A stretch of 64,000 nucleotides of DNA, taken from the NCBI RefSeq assembly GCF_011386835.1, contig NC_088799.1, positions 71,877,302 through 71,941,301 of the forward strand, written 5' to 3'. The position numbers and the translations under genes are program-made. The notes below the pieces were generated by a model that saw only the letters and a list, made by a program, of their open reading frames with translations, was not told the DNA's origin and did no database searches. Source of the DNA: Chrysemys picta bellii (taxonomy: Eukaryota; Chordata; Testudines; Emydidae). The first letter of the stretch is position 1. Each line of letters opens with the position of its first letter. Below, in pieces: positions 45,446 through 57,245 of this stretch.

Positions 45446-46560
45446 GGTGCCTCTGGGGTGGAAGGGACTTTCCCTGCTGCATTCTTGCGTGCACTTTCTC
45501 TTGGCCAGAGCTGCCAGCAGAGCAGACTCCATCTTGGCCATGAAGGCTCTAAAGTTACATTTACGTTGCTAGATAATATTAAAGGGCCTAAAACTGTGGA
45601 TGGGTATTTTGGAAAATACTCAGGAAAGATGAAACAGAAAAGATGGCTCAAGAGTAAATCTGACAATGTACCTTCATGTTCTGTACATTAGACTTGACAT
45701 AGCAGTGAGTCTCAATTTGTCCCTGGTATAATTCCGTTGACTTTAGTGGAATGATTCACCAAAGATGATTCAACAGAGTTAAATATAGCATGGAAACACA
45801 GACAGGCAATGTCAGTGCAAAAGTAAATATTGAAAAGTAAAAGTGGAGTGTCTGGCACCTACATACCGTGAGCCAGAAGCTGTACATTGACCAATGGAGC
45901 TATGCCAGTGGTCACTAGTTGTGGATCGGGCCTCACGATGATGAGTGCACTAGAAACCCCACAGTGTTTTTGGCATCATTCCTGAGATATTGCATATTAT
46001 GCTACATCCTAAATGTAACAGTGCTGCAAATGCCATTGTCCAGTTAATTTTGCCGGCAAACAGTAAACATCAGAGCTCTTATTCTCTGCTCACTTACACC
46101 ACTGTAAATCTGGAATAGTCACTGGAGCCACAATAATGCAAAATGTAAGTCAGAGCAGAAGCAGACCCCGCGCTTTTTAAGTTTTAATTCATCATCTACT
46201 ATATTTACAATATTTCTTGCAATGGCAACATTTTCTGTTGAATCATTTATTTAAATCTTTGTTGGCAAACCCATAAGCACTCATTGGTGCAAAATTCTGC
46301 ATTGTTGTACCAAGATATTTCTAAACAAGAACTCAATGAGAGCCTCCTAATAGCATCCTTATCACTTTATTTGAAAGCCTTCTTACCCAGAAGCCATGTA
46401 ATTAACCTTCTAGTAAATTGTGTGATGATAATTTGCAAATAGAAAATGGGCCTTGTTCTTGCCCTCTGCACCTCAGTGGATTTCATCCAAAAGGACTAAG
46501 CCTATGCAACTGACTCGTTTGGGGTGATGTTAAGATACAGCCCCATGTAATGAGCTATGT
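45446..46560. other. No gene or clear repeat seen
   Basis: Mixed AT-rich sequence. A faint CCGTTGACTTTAGTGGAATG palindromic word lies near 45726. The 193-aa antisense frame at 45085-45666 overlaps the LTR-like unit and carries no domain that I recognise. Confidence 0.4.
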
Positions 46561-46570
46561 CTGACAAAGT

Positions 46571-46778
46571 GACATTTTCAAAAGTGTGTGGTCCATATTG
46601 CTCGGGCATTTTTCCATGCTGCAAACTTGTGCATGTGCAAACCTCAACATGCAGACAAAATGAGATATGTGCATGAAAGCAACTGAATGTGAGTGTCCCT
46701 CAGTGCTTGTGTGTGTGATGTTTGCATGTGCGCAAGGTAGGTGCACACAAAAAATGCACGTTTGAAAATGTGGCCCTA
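46571..46778. repeat. Foldback repeat (CATTTTCAAA ends)
   Basis: Left end GACATTTTCAAAAGTG, right end CGTTTGAAAATGTGGCC. Inside, TGTGCATGTGCAAACC and GGTAGGTGCACAC / TTTGCATGTGCGCAAGG are in inverse arrangement. Confidence 0.65.
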
Positions 46779-46779
46779 A

Positions 46780-49546
46780 ATGCCCTTGTTTTGTTTTATT
46801 GTAGCGAAGAGACAAGTTCTTTTTTACCTTCTGATTTGACAGGTAGTACATAGTAGCTGTTTCCTTCAGATACTAAATATGAATCTGGACAGCCAATGAC
46901 GTTATGATCTTGTATTACCTACTAACAGATCATTAGATGGTTCACAGAGGCCATAAGATCTGCTGCCACTAATGGATAAATAAGGCCACCAGACCACAAC
47001 AGATAATAGACAGAGATTTTACATGAATCCTGTTGGTCTGTAATTCACTTATTCTTTATGAGTGTAGCCTCCATCAAACAGCTCATTTTCCTTCTCTCCT
47101 AGTTTTGGATAGATTTGTTACTTGCCCATTGTGCCTATGCTGGGGAGTACGGAGGCGTACAGCTCACCCCTCTCTGACCTGCATCGCAGTTCAAAGCATG
47201 GCAGGGAAAACAGCCTCTGCAGGGTCACTTCTCTTCCTTCCTGCCTGTGCAGGTGAGTGAGCATGTCCAGCACTTTGGCTCTGCCCTTTGGTGCATTAGC
47301 CAGCACAATTGAGGAGTGGTGGTGGGGAAAGTAATCTACACAGGGCTGCACTTTTCTAGGAGTAGGTGAGGGAGAGACTTGTGAATCAGAGAGTCGCAGT
47401 TCCCTCTCTGGTCTGTCCTTCCCCCTGTAGTAAGGGGAGAACCAGGAAGGAGTTATGAGTCTCTGAGTCAAAATTCCCTCCCCATCATCTCCCTGACCAG
47501 TTCTTAAGAAAGTGTAGCCCCTGGAGTGTAAAGATGCAATCGACCCCTGAGGTTTAAATGCTAAATGGACATCAATTTAAGTGCTGCACCTGCAAAATCA
47601 TATGGGAAATTGGGAGCCTGACCACAACTTTTACATTCCATTCTGTGTGTGTCTTCTAAAGTCATTACAGTATTTCCAAATACTGTACATTTAAAACATA
47701 CCATTTGGAATGCCATTCTTATTGACTGCTACTGCACCATCTTAAAATAGTTATCGTCTGCTGATAACATGCACCTTTGGTTTCTGAACTAGTTTGGAAC
47801 AATATTTATAACTAGAAGATAATTCAGAAATGTAGCTTTAAAACAGCCCACTTTGCACATTGATGCTTAATTGATGTCATACAAGGAATGCAGTATAATG
47901 AATATATTTGGAGCCGTAAGCCAGGTTTTGCTTCATGTACTTGACATGACTCTGGCCCTTTAACTTTTAAAACACTTCCCCAATTAAGGTGTTCAGAGCC
48001 CGAAGGCTGTCCAAGCCGCTCCAAATTGATTTCTCGCATGATGATATTTAGAGCTGCTAACCAAAACATATGAGGAAAAATAACAGCTTTTTCTTTAAAT
48101 CTGGTTTTAATCTCTTTTGACTTTCTGTCCATGTTTTAAAGGTAATCTAAAAAGTTGCAGTTCCCTTTTCTATACTGCTCCCCCTCCCCCAATTGGTTGA
48201 AAATGTTTCTTTTTAAAGGCCATCTTATCCAAGGTTAATCCTTACAAATATCCCATGCAAGACCTGAGGTTAGGAGAAATCTAAAGCATAAACAAAAAGG
48301 CCTGACAAATTATGGGGAAATATAGTTAAGCTCTAGGAATGCAGCAATGTAAGCTGATAAGTTGCTTATGTTCAGATAGTTGAACATTTCTGTAGCTTGG
48401 GTATTAGTAAGCAGGAGAACTAGTAAAAGTATTCATTATGGGAGAAATTGGCTACTACTCATTGCATACTACTCAAGGCCTATACACCACTTAAATCCTA
48501 TTAACTGCAAATCCCATTTAGATTTGACTGATGCACAGACTGGCCCTCTGCAAAGGTATCATTTTCCTCCAAAGAATATTTCTTATTAATTTAGCCCAGG
48601 TTTTGGGATGGATCATTCTTGAGGTTTTTTTGTATATATGTATTCTAAAGTATTTGCCAAATTATTTAGACAAATAATTTTCAATCTATTTGGGATTTGC
48701 TAAATCTGTGCTTTGACCGTGGCTATCTGCTGTCCATTATTTGTGTGGCATAGATGGGCACTTAAATCGCATGGTTAGGTTTTAATACTCTCATTGTTTG
48801 ACTAACATTTTTTAAATAGTATAATACAACCAGGATGGCAAATAAATAATAATGCACTTTCTGTATGGATATTTGGAGGAATAATCATTCATGCAAACGA
48901 AGGTATTCCTGAGTATTTTCCCAGTTAGGGTTATCTAAATAACCCTTAAATAAATAACATTTATCTAAATACCTATAAAATTAACAACATGCCTTCATGA
49001 ATTATAGTGAACTTTTATTGATTGAAATATTCACAAATCACAGTTTTGTTTTAGGGTTGTTTTTCATTTTTGTTTTTACACTGTTTGACCAGTGCTCGTA
49101 CATAGTTTTATCCTTATCTCTTAGGACTCTGATTCACTGAAATAATCTCATCCATGTAAATATGTTCAATGAAATCCACTTATTATACGGAATGTTTCAA
49201 AATTAATTGCACTTGGGCCTTCTTAGAAGAAGGCTTTAGCTGTGTTTGAGCACTTTTGTCTACCCCTCTACTTTTTTTTGAATACTAACCCTGATTCATC
49301 ACAGCTTAAAGCTTGACTTACAAGGCTGGAGAAGCAACTGTGTTTTTTTCAAACATGTTGCAGTTCTGAGCAGGGTTAGGAATAAGCATTTCTTCTGAGC
49401 AATGTAAATACAGGACCGACAGACATTTTGATTTTCCTGACTGGAAATCTCTGCAACAAAGATGTTTGGTGCTTTTTACAAAATCTTTTGGCTGCATACA
49501 TTCAAGGCCATCTGGTTGGATGGTTTTCCTCCATTTCAAAATAGCC
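46780..49546. other. No gene or clear repeat seen
   Basis: AT-rich unique-looking DNA. GCAGGTGAGTG near 47250 resembles a splice donor, but no adjoining frame has any support. Around 47940-48130 the sequence is of mixed complexity without repeat features. Confidence 0.4.
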
Positions 49547-49607
49547 CATTTTCATTAGAAAGAACAAGAGTACTTGTGGCACCTTAGAGAATAACGAATT
49601 TATTTCA

Positions 49608-49647
49608 GTATAAGCTTTCGTGGGCTACAGCCCACTTCTTCAGATGC
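49608..49647 (-). ncRNA. Hammerhead-like motif, nearly intact
   Basis: Minus strand: GCAT, CTGAAGA, extra A, stem II GTGGGC-TGTA-GCCCAC (six perfect pairs with a four-base loop), GAAA, GCTT, ATAC. Both core boxes are intact. Stem I pairs three of four (GCAU/AUAC). Of all copies here it has the most stable stem II. Confidence 0.58.
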
Positions 49648-49868
49648 ATGGAGTGGAACACACAGACAAGATATTTATACATACAGAGAACCTGAAAAGG
49701 TGGAAGTACGCATACCAATTGTAAGAGTGTTCTCCCACTGGTTTTTGAATGTTACGATTCCTGATGTCAGATTTGTGTCCATTTATTCTTTTGCGTAGAG
49801 ACTGTCCAGTTTGGCCAATGTACATGGCAGAGGGGCATTGCTGGCACATGATGGCATATATCACATTG
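49640..49868 (-). pseudogene. PLE GIY-YIG endonuclease fragment (left arm)
   Basis: The minus-strand frame shows NVIYAIMCQQC, MYIGQTGQSLRKRINGHKSD and PVGEH. VIY and YIG strands, the C-x3-C pair, the Arg of LRKRINGH and the Glu of VGEH are all present, so the catalytic set is better preserved than in the 38-kb copy. The N-terminal 40 residues or so of the open frame come from the inserted patch and are not part of the protein. Confidence 0.8.
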
Positions 49869-49985
49869 GTGCCAAAGGTTGCCGATCCCTGCCCTATTTC
49901 TGCCTTCATCAGAGGCCGGGTTAAACACAAGACTGTGGGTAAAATTTTAGCCAACGTGTTGAGGGACATACGTATATCAAAGTAA
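49869..49985 (+). other. 117-bp patch copied from 43905-44021
   Basis: Identical to 43905-44021 at 115 of 117 positions and in the same orientation. It begins inside the hAT right terminus (GTGCCAAAGGTTGCCG), runs through that element's target duplication and ends in its flank (TATCAAAGTAA). It sits precisely at the junction of the two inverted PLE arms. Both joints show about two bases of microhomology with the PLE (GT at the left, AA at the right). Confidence 0.9.
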
Positions 49986-50358
49986 CACTTCAACCTCTCT
50001 AATCACTCAGTGACAGACTTGAAGGTGTCAGTTTTACAACAACAAAACTTCAAAAACAGACTCCAAAGAGAGACTGCTGAACTCGAATTAATATGCAAAC
50101 TAGACACAATTAACTTAGGCCTAAACAGAGACTGGGAATGGTTGGGTCATTACACTAATTGAATTCCCCCCCCCCCCCCACGTTAAGTTCTCCTCACACC
50201 TTCTATAGGTCATCTCGATTATCACTTCAAAGTTTTTTCTTCTGCTGCTACTGATAGCTCATCTCAATTGATTGGCCTCTTACAATTGGTATGCATACTT
50301 CCACCTTTTCATGTTCTGTGTATGTATAAATATCTTCTGTCTGTGTGTTCCACTCCAT

Positions 50359-50398
50359 TCATCTGAAGATGTGAGCTGTAGCCCACAAAAGCTTATGT
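50359..50398 (+). ncRNA. Hammerhead-like motif, decayed
   Basis: TCAT, CTGAAGA (50363-50369), stem II GTGAGC/GCCCAC with one mismatch, AAAA instead of GAAA, GCTT, ATGT. The G of GAAA, a catalytic residue in hammerheads, has become A, so no activity is expected. Confidence 0.5.
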
Positions 50399-50934
50399 GA
50401 AAATAAATTTGTTAGTCTCTAAGGTGCCACAAGTACTCCTGTTCTTTTTGCAGATACAGACTAACACGGCTGCTACTTTGAAACCTGTCATTTTCATTAG
50501 GATATGGGTAATAGCCTGTTTTAAATAAGGATATGGCCAGAATAATTCTACACTTCATTTGAAAGACTTTTTGTGCCACATTCCTCCTTACATTTCATCA
50601 CAGAAAGTGACACATGCTGAATGGTAGAGGATGACAAAAGGTCTGTGGATATTTCTAGCTGCCCCAAAGCAGCTGTACTGAAGAGGTCCTAGGGTGACAC
50701 ATGAAAACATAGTGCCAGGGAGCTTTAGGACAAGTTCAAAATACCCTGAAGTCTCATGTGAGCAAAGAAGTGGGACAAAGTGTATTACATAGTTATCATG
50801 CATATGTTAGAAATATAAATAGTGCAACTAAATCTGGAAAGATGGAGGATGGAAGACTCACAAACAACAGAAGTTGACAAAATCTAGTTGACTGATGGGC
50901 TTTTCTGTGAACACAGCCATGTTTAGGCCTTGAT

Positions 50935-51052
50935 TCAGGAGAGCACAAAAGCATGGCCTTAAATCACAGTGGGACTCAAGGATATGCTTAAAGTTAAGCA
51001 ATTGCTTATGCACCCTTCCCTGAATAGATCTGCTTTCCTGAATTGGGGTCTT
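50935..51052. repeat. Palindromic dispersed repeat, TGATTCAGG / CCTGAATTGGG ends
   Basis: CCTTGATTCAGGAGAGCA at the left and TCCTGAATTGGGGTC at the right are inverted; ATGCTTAAAGTTAAGCA is the middle. Related to 40660-40748. Confidence 0.6.
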
Positions 51053-51059
51053 AGTGAGT

Positions 51060-52650
51060 CATCATAAGAGAGACTGATGTTTTACATGACACATACAGAT
51101 ACATTCAAAGTGCAAATATAATTATACTGCTTCAGACAGAAAGAACAAATCCCACACTTCATAAATATATAATCATGCAACAAAGTTTACAAATATCTTA
51201 TCCACACATAATCATTGCAACAATCTCCATGAAAACTCCTGAATTCCTAATTTAAAAGCAAACCGGAATAAATGTTAGAGCAATTTATTCATTACAAAAA
51301 AGGCAAGAGACCCAAAATAGCTACCCCAAATATCTCTAATTCCTGAATTATTTGCAGTAGTTCATTTTTACCTGAAACATTGAATTTGTCAAGGCTTCTC
51401 CCTAATATGTTTTTAAATCCCTTTTGTTTTTCTTGGCAAAATTTCAAATTCTGCTGGTTTGGACAATATAACTCATTTTAGCCTTCCTTCAAAGAATAGT
51501 GTCACCGTCAGCACTATTGCCACAAAATTATGTAAATCTAGCAAGGTTCAGTCCATCCATTTTCTTGTAGCAACATAGGTCTGAGATCTGTTACAATATT
51601 CACTACAGCATCCATTCAGCACATGTTATTTACTGAAAAACCTGTTAATTCAAAAGTTACATGATCAGACCATCAAATAACGATTTTGCTCTCCAGTATT
51701 CAAAAGGGCATCTCACAATGGGCCAAATCTTCATTTATGCCAATTTACACCAGCTGGGAAACTGTCCCATTGGTTCACTGAAGTGCAGTAGTTGCCATTA
51801 AAGCAATTACCATTTCTGGAGGACCACATTTGCCCAACTATCCTGCCACTATGTGTTTGTCTTGACAAATCATGTGGCGGCTGTGAATCCTTGAACTGAG
51901 AATCCATTCTTATGATAAGCATAGAAAGTGTAGATCTGATCATCCTGTTTAGCTTGGCATCTAGTGCTGACTCTCAGTCCTCTGGTTCCTCCATTAAAAC
52001 TTTCCCCTCCTGTAATTCTGGGAAGCCTCCACCTTTCACTATCGGGGTTTTTTGAAAGACTGTATAACTTCCGAATCATAGTTTTGTCCAGGCTCACGAG
52101 GCTGATGTTAAATCAGTTCAGTTACATGATCACTACACTTTTACTGATGAACATTTAATACAAATTTTGAAATTGGAGTGAAGTAAACACTAGCTAAAAG
52201 GGTGACTAGATAACATAATGAGTTATATCTGTTATCAGTAGCACCATTACTCTTTTTAAACAGTGCATGTTTTAATTTATCTCATTTAATTGTCAGCATT
52301 GAGCTGCCATTGGTTCATTAAAAGCCTTGCCAACTGAAATAGCAACAACATAATGACTTGTAGAGGGATTTTGTTGTGCATGGTGGCCATGAATAAGAAT
52401 ATATTAGTCTTGGAATCTTTATCAGTTAGTATATTTTATCATAAAAGTTAGGTGGTTGAACAGAAGCATGGTAGAACATGAGTTTCACCCTGGTTTCTAA
52501 CCTCAGGGTTTCAGGATCAAACTGAGCGGAACAGAATCAAATGATAGCTATGACAGCCAGGGTTTCCAAGGTCTTGTTTAGACCTTCTCATAGGATGAAC
52601 TGCACCTACTGCAAATGGCTGACACAAAGTGCTATATACTACTTAAGCCC
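51060..52650. other. No gene or clear repeat seen
   Basis: AT-rich DNA with short frames. No motif recognised. Confidence 0.45.
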
Positions 52651-52654
52651 CATC

Positions 52655-52855
52655 TTGTTAACTGTATTTTCAAAAGTGGGCTTTAATTTTGGGTGCCTTT
52701 GTTTCCCAGTGACCAGGTTTAGACTCTCTGGGCCTGAAAGGTGCTTTGGAATTTTGGGGGCCTGATCTCTTTTGAAAACCAGACTCAAGATGTCTACAGG
52801 TGGATACCCAGAAATTGAGGCACCCAAAATTAGAGGCCACTTTGGGCCTTAAACC
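52655..52855. repeat. Foldback-type dispersed repeat
   Basis: TTTTCAAAAGTGGGC near 52667 and TCTTTTGAAAACCAGAC near 52768 are inverted. GGTGCCTTTGTTTCCC and AGGCACCCAAAATTAG also face each other. Confidence 0.5.
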
Positions 52856-55448
52856 CTAGGGATGAACTAGTTCATCTGCTTCTGTAACTTCACTTTCTCA
52901 GCAGATCTTCACTTCCTTAGTGCCTAGAAGGAAAAGTTGCCTGTGAGGTTGAAGTTACAGCTATAACTATAAATATACATGATGGAGAAATAATAATAAT
53001 AAAAAGCCAATTTAGAATAGAATACTTAGAGAAACTATTATCTTAAATAATGCCAGGGACCATCAGAACATTTTACAAAAGGAAAGAACCCTCCCATACA
53101 TGCTTCACATAACATCAATTAGAATCTCTGCCTTAAAACACCTGCCTGTGGCCAAACATCAGAAATGAATGGAGTCAATTAAAATGAGTTTCAAAAGCTC
53201 ATTTGGCCAGAATTTCAAGGATAGCTTTCTCCAAAAGCCATTTCTCTTAAAGCCTGCAAACAGCAGCCAATATATTGACTGACACCCTGTGATACACCAA
53301 GTGTCTTGGCCCCACTCCAGTAAGTGAGGGGCAAGGACAGTGGGCATATCACAGAATAGCAGCAAGCACTTTAGCTGCTGTTTGTCCATGTGTAACTTTT
53401 AATAAATCAGTCCAGCACAATGTCAGCTGGCACATTGGCTGCTGTGAATGCTCTGCTGTTCTGGGGTCCCTACAAAACAATTTTTTCTATTAATGAGGTG
53501 TTTGGAGAAATCACATTTAAACATCTAGAAGCAAGTTATTAAACTCAGTTGCTATTTTTCTAAGAGCTGAAACAAAACTGCATATACTGGAGAGACTGTC
53601 ATTGGCTTCCACTGAATGTCACACCTAAGCCACCCATGCGGTACATCAATTGACAACAAACTTAACCAACAAAATCAGTTGAAATTGATACATCAGTTAT
53701 TTGTACTTGTACCCACACAGCTTCCCATTAGAGTCAGTTACTACACAGTTCGTTCAAATATTTCTAACATTTGCTTTTGAAAAATTCCTCCAAAATCTAA
53801 GTTTTGGGCCTAAACTACTTGATTGGTTCCCATTGAGAGTGATTGCCTTGGGAGGAAGTGAGAGTGGAAAAGACAAGGGAGGTAGAGTTCCTTTCCTTTT
53901 GGATCAGAAACTGATATTGTGGTGCTGGAAAGTAGGTATCCCAATGATACATTTTGCTGGGCCTAGTGGGTAATGTGTTTGGAAGACTATAATAGCTATG
54001 CTGATGATTTATTAATTTATTATTTTCTTTGATGATTAGTGCAGTGTTGCCAATTACAGATTACTCATATAAACAGTACTGACACTGCATCACTAGGATA
54101 CTAAGCAATGTGGGAAATGTTAAATATTTACATTTGGATCCTACTCCAAGAAAGCAGGTGGCCAATAAAATAAGGTTTCTGGCCATCAGTCTGTGGCCAG
54201 CTGGACTGTAGAGCTTTTGGTCTGGATTTGTATTTACACTAAGATCTGTTTATATGACTCTGGCAGTGTAAAGTGACCTGGAAGTGGGAGGATATTCTCA
54301 CCTTATGGCCCTTTTACATGATCAGATGGTGTAAGGAGCCTATGTGAAAAAAAAATTCTGACCATTTAAAAAAAAAGATTATAAGTCAAATCATCCCAGT
54401 ACTGAGCCTGAGCAACTTGACAAATGTGTGGGGAAGAAAGGGAATTGCCTGCTATATGGTACTGATTGGCTTTGCAGCTGCTTTCCAGACTATTGCACCC
54501 CTTATGCATTCCTGTCATTGTGGAGAACCAGAAGGCCCTGCATAGTGAGGGAGGCTGCACACTATCTCATATGGACTCTTGAGAAGCCAGCTAAATGCCA
54601 CAGAGTAATGTGCTCCTGCATCTCACTCAGCAGTTCAGTGGGACGTAAAGAACTACCTACAGAGTAAAAGAGTTCAGTTCCTTGGCATGAGGAGGATATG
54701 GGGGAGGGTGGGCAAGCGGAGGCTGCCAATATGGAAAGTAAGAAGCAATGATGTATAATTGAGTCTTCCTACCCGTCCCATGATTCTAGGGGAGATAAAT
54801 ATTAAACCCCCTTCTATCCCAGAAGCTGGAAGAAGCTGGAGAGGAAGGGAGGAGGAAGTAGGTGTGAGGAAGAGCCAGTCAGCTAACATCCCATGCCAGC
54901 AATCAGTAGGCAGCACAGTCCCAATTCCCCTTCTCACCTCATCCCATAATGCAGCAGGGAGTTCTTTCATGGGAGCCTTACTGGGGAGGAGTGTGAGTAG
55001 CTGAGAAGTGCTCCAGAGTGTCCTTTGTGCAATTTAATGAGGTGGAGGGTCATGTGTGAATTTCTGTTCTACAGGAATCTGCTGTGTGAAGAAAGCTATG
55101 GTTATACACTATTGTGCTCTCCAGTACTTACAACATTGTCTGAAACCTCTGGAATCCTTGAGCAGTAGCATTTCTCCTCTTTCATTATTTTGCAGTGTTT
55201 GACATTCAAAACCTTCTAATTGGTACAGTAAAAGGAAACGTGTCTTGTATCTATGTAATTTTAAAGGGTTAAAGAAAGCGGCAATTTTATTGTTTTATCC
55301 TGCTTGAAACTCTTTGTATGTCAATAGCAAGCATTTTACATAACACATTGTTAAGTGGAAAGCAGAACATAACTAGGCTTCAAACCGGTTTCATTGTGTG
55401 CAGGATCCTTAAGACACAATGGGTGAATCAAAATCATGAATTTGCCTT
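52856..55448. other. No gene or clear repeat seen
   Basis: Unique-looking sequence. The 54674-54970 antisense frame of 98 aa has no recognisable domain. Confidence 0.45.
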
Positions 55449-55592
55449 AAAAGCTCAGTGGTTTGAGCATTGGCCTGCTAAACCCAGGGTTGTGAGTTCA
55501 ATCCTTGAGGGGGCCACTTAGGGATCTGGGGCAAAATCAGTATTTGGTCCTGCTAGTGAAAGCAGGGGGCTGGACTCGATGACCTTTCAAGG
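55449..55592 (+). mobile_element. tRNA-derived SINE, 5'-truncated
   Basis: Same family as 1699-1888. It begins inside the A box (AAGCTCAGTGGTTTGAGC), keeps the B box GAGTTCAATCC and the GGGATCTGGGGCAAAATC body, and ends within the CR1-like tail (CTGGACTCGATGACCTTTC). The CAAGGTCTCTTCC part is lost. Confidence 0.9.
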
Positions 55593-56411
55593 GCATTCCA
55601 TCACTTATTTGCTTTCACTGTGGGATTGAGTTCTAACCTGGAATGTATGGCACGTGGTCCTATGTAGATTTTCCAGAGCAAAACTAGTGTAAAGATGAGG
55701 CAACAGGTTTCTGAAAGACACATATGGTCTCCATTTTCAGAGTTTTGCTTAGCACTTGCAGCTCCCATCAAAGTCAAGGGGAATTGCACTTTTCAGCAAC
55801 TCCCCAAAAATGTTGAATAGTTTATTTAAAAAAGTATTTTATCAATTAATAAAGCAGTTATTAAAAAGTAGAGTGATTTAAAAAAGGCCTGATCCAAAAG
55901 TATATGGGGTTAGATTCTAGTCTGGAACGCATGGCACATGGTTCTAGGTAGATGGGACATTTTGGTGAATGTGGTCCTTGTGAAAGACACCAAATAGATG
56001 ATCCTGGAGAACGAAAGCTTCTGATTATCCATCAATCACTTACAACATGGTCAGTGCTAATGTAAGGTTCGACACTGTGCTCTTGTCTGCTTCTATGCTG
56101 TCTTGATGGCTCTGTCTCAGGGGGTTGAAAGAGAGATGAAAGAATTGCTCACTTTCCTCGCTATGCCTATTCAGACTTTGCACCACCACTGAAACTGCCA
56201 AACAAGACAGCCAATGAGTGCTACAGGTGATGTGGGCACTTGTCAAGCAGGAGCTAGACTGAGACGACTGACTCATTTCATATAGTCTAGTGAGCAGATA
56301 TAAGATGGCAATAGTGAGATGGAAAACTGTAAATCAAATTACCACTCACGTAAACTGTTTTTTTAATTTGTTTCTCGAGTCACAGGTTTTGATTAGAATC
56401 TGGCCCAATTC
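55593..56411. other. No gene or clear repeat seen
   Basis: Contains a repeated phrase, TCTGGAACGCATGGCACATGG near 55920 and CCTGGAATGTATGGCACGTGG near 55637, about 280 bp apart. This may be a small local duplication. Otherwise nothing is recognised. Confidence 0.4.
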
Positions 56412-56495
56412 ACTTTCTGTGCCTTTCTATGTAGATATGTTGCTGTTTTATTTACTTTCTGTGCCTTTCTATGTAGATATGTTGCTGTTTTATTT
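56412..56495 (+). repeat. Perfect two-copy 42-bp tandem duplication
   Basis: Positions 56412-56453 repeat exactly at 56454-56495 (unit begins ACTTTCTGTGCC, ends CTGTTTTATTT). No divergence is visible between copies, so it is recent. Confidence 0.95.
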
Positions 56496-57019
56496 ATTTA
56501 TTTTCCCCCAGCACTCTAACAACGCACCACATACTTTAATTTTCAAATAGAACTTTACCACTTTCTTTTTTCTCAAAAGCTTTTTTCATTTTGGAAACAT
56601 CTTCCAGACATCAGTCCTGCTGCCCCTGCTCTGGTCAGACTATTTAGACAAATTGTAACATACTTTCTCAGGTTATTGACATGTAGGCAATAAATAAACG
56701 AATAGCTATCAGACGGTATCCTGGCACTGCAATGACAATTATCGGAAAGTGAGATCGTAATTAAATGACAAGAGCCCTTACAGATAATGAGCGGGCGATC
56801 TCTCATTTTCCAGAAACATGGTTGTATGCTTCTCAGAACAATGATTTGTTTCCTGATTTTCAGCCTTTCTCCAAAACAAAAATAAAATCACTGTTATATG
56901 CTAGAGTTTATTTATGTCTAATTTGTGTGTTTCTTTCAGGACACCTTCTGGGCTGGTTATGCTATCTGCCCTGTGGACTTCATTTCAAAAAGGAATGTCA
57001 TACACATGAACTTTCTATC

Positions 57020-57245
57020 TAGGTTCTTACATGGCTCTCATCATCTGAACACCTCACAGTCATCATCAATGGATTTTTGAGGTAGGGAACCGTTACCTTC
57101 ATTTTGCAGATCGGGAATTGACGTTCAGGGCAGATTAAATGCCTTAGCTCTAGATCATGCAGGAATCATGGATAAACTGGTAATTTAACCCAGGTTTTGT
57201 GAATCGTAGACCAGTGTCTTACCCACTAGACCAGCTTTGCTGCGC
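57020..57245 (-). repeat. MIR / CORE-SINE copy
   Basis: The plus strand gives the antisense MIR order: GAGGTAGGGAACCGTTACC, CATTTTGCAGATCGGGAA, AAATGCCTTAGCTC, TTTAACCCAGGTTTTG and CTTACCCACTAGACCAGC. The last block is the complement of the tRNA-like head. It is old and diverged but nearly full length. Confidence 0.75.

Larger units (their letters stand above)
49559..50488. mobile_element. Inverted Penelope-like element, family B, with templated patch
   Basis: CATTTTCATTAG is duplicated perfectly at 49547-49558 and 50489-50500. The left arm (49559-49868) is antisense: terminal sequence, hammerhead-like motif, then GIY-YIG coding on the minus strand with VIY, YIGQTGQSLRKRINGH and VGEH. The right arm (49986-50488) is sense: coding and 3' untranslated sequence beginning AACACTTCAACC-like, then the motif and the complete end (AGACTAACACGGCTGCTAC). 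Between them lies a 117-bp foreign segment. Because one target duplication brackets everything, the simplest view is one compound insertion. A C tract sits at about 50167-50179. Confidence 0.88.

Noticed and set aside
47240..47265. GCAGGTGAGTG resembling a splice donor after a short frame
   Set aside because: The adjoining 75-aa frame has no recognisable homology and no matching acceptor or partner exon was found.
49640..49993. 117-aa frame starting in the patch and reading into the PLE endonuclease
   Set aside because: The first part comes from the copied hAT-flank patch, so the fusion is accidental. Only the GIY-YIG portion is meaningful.
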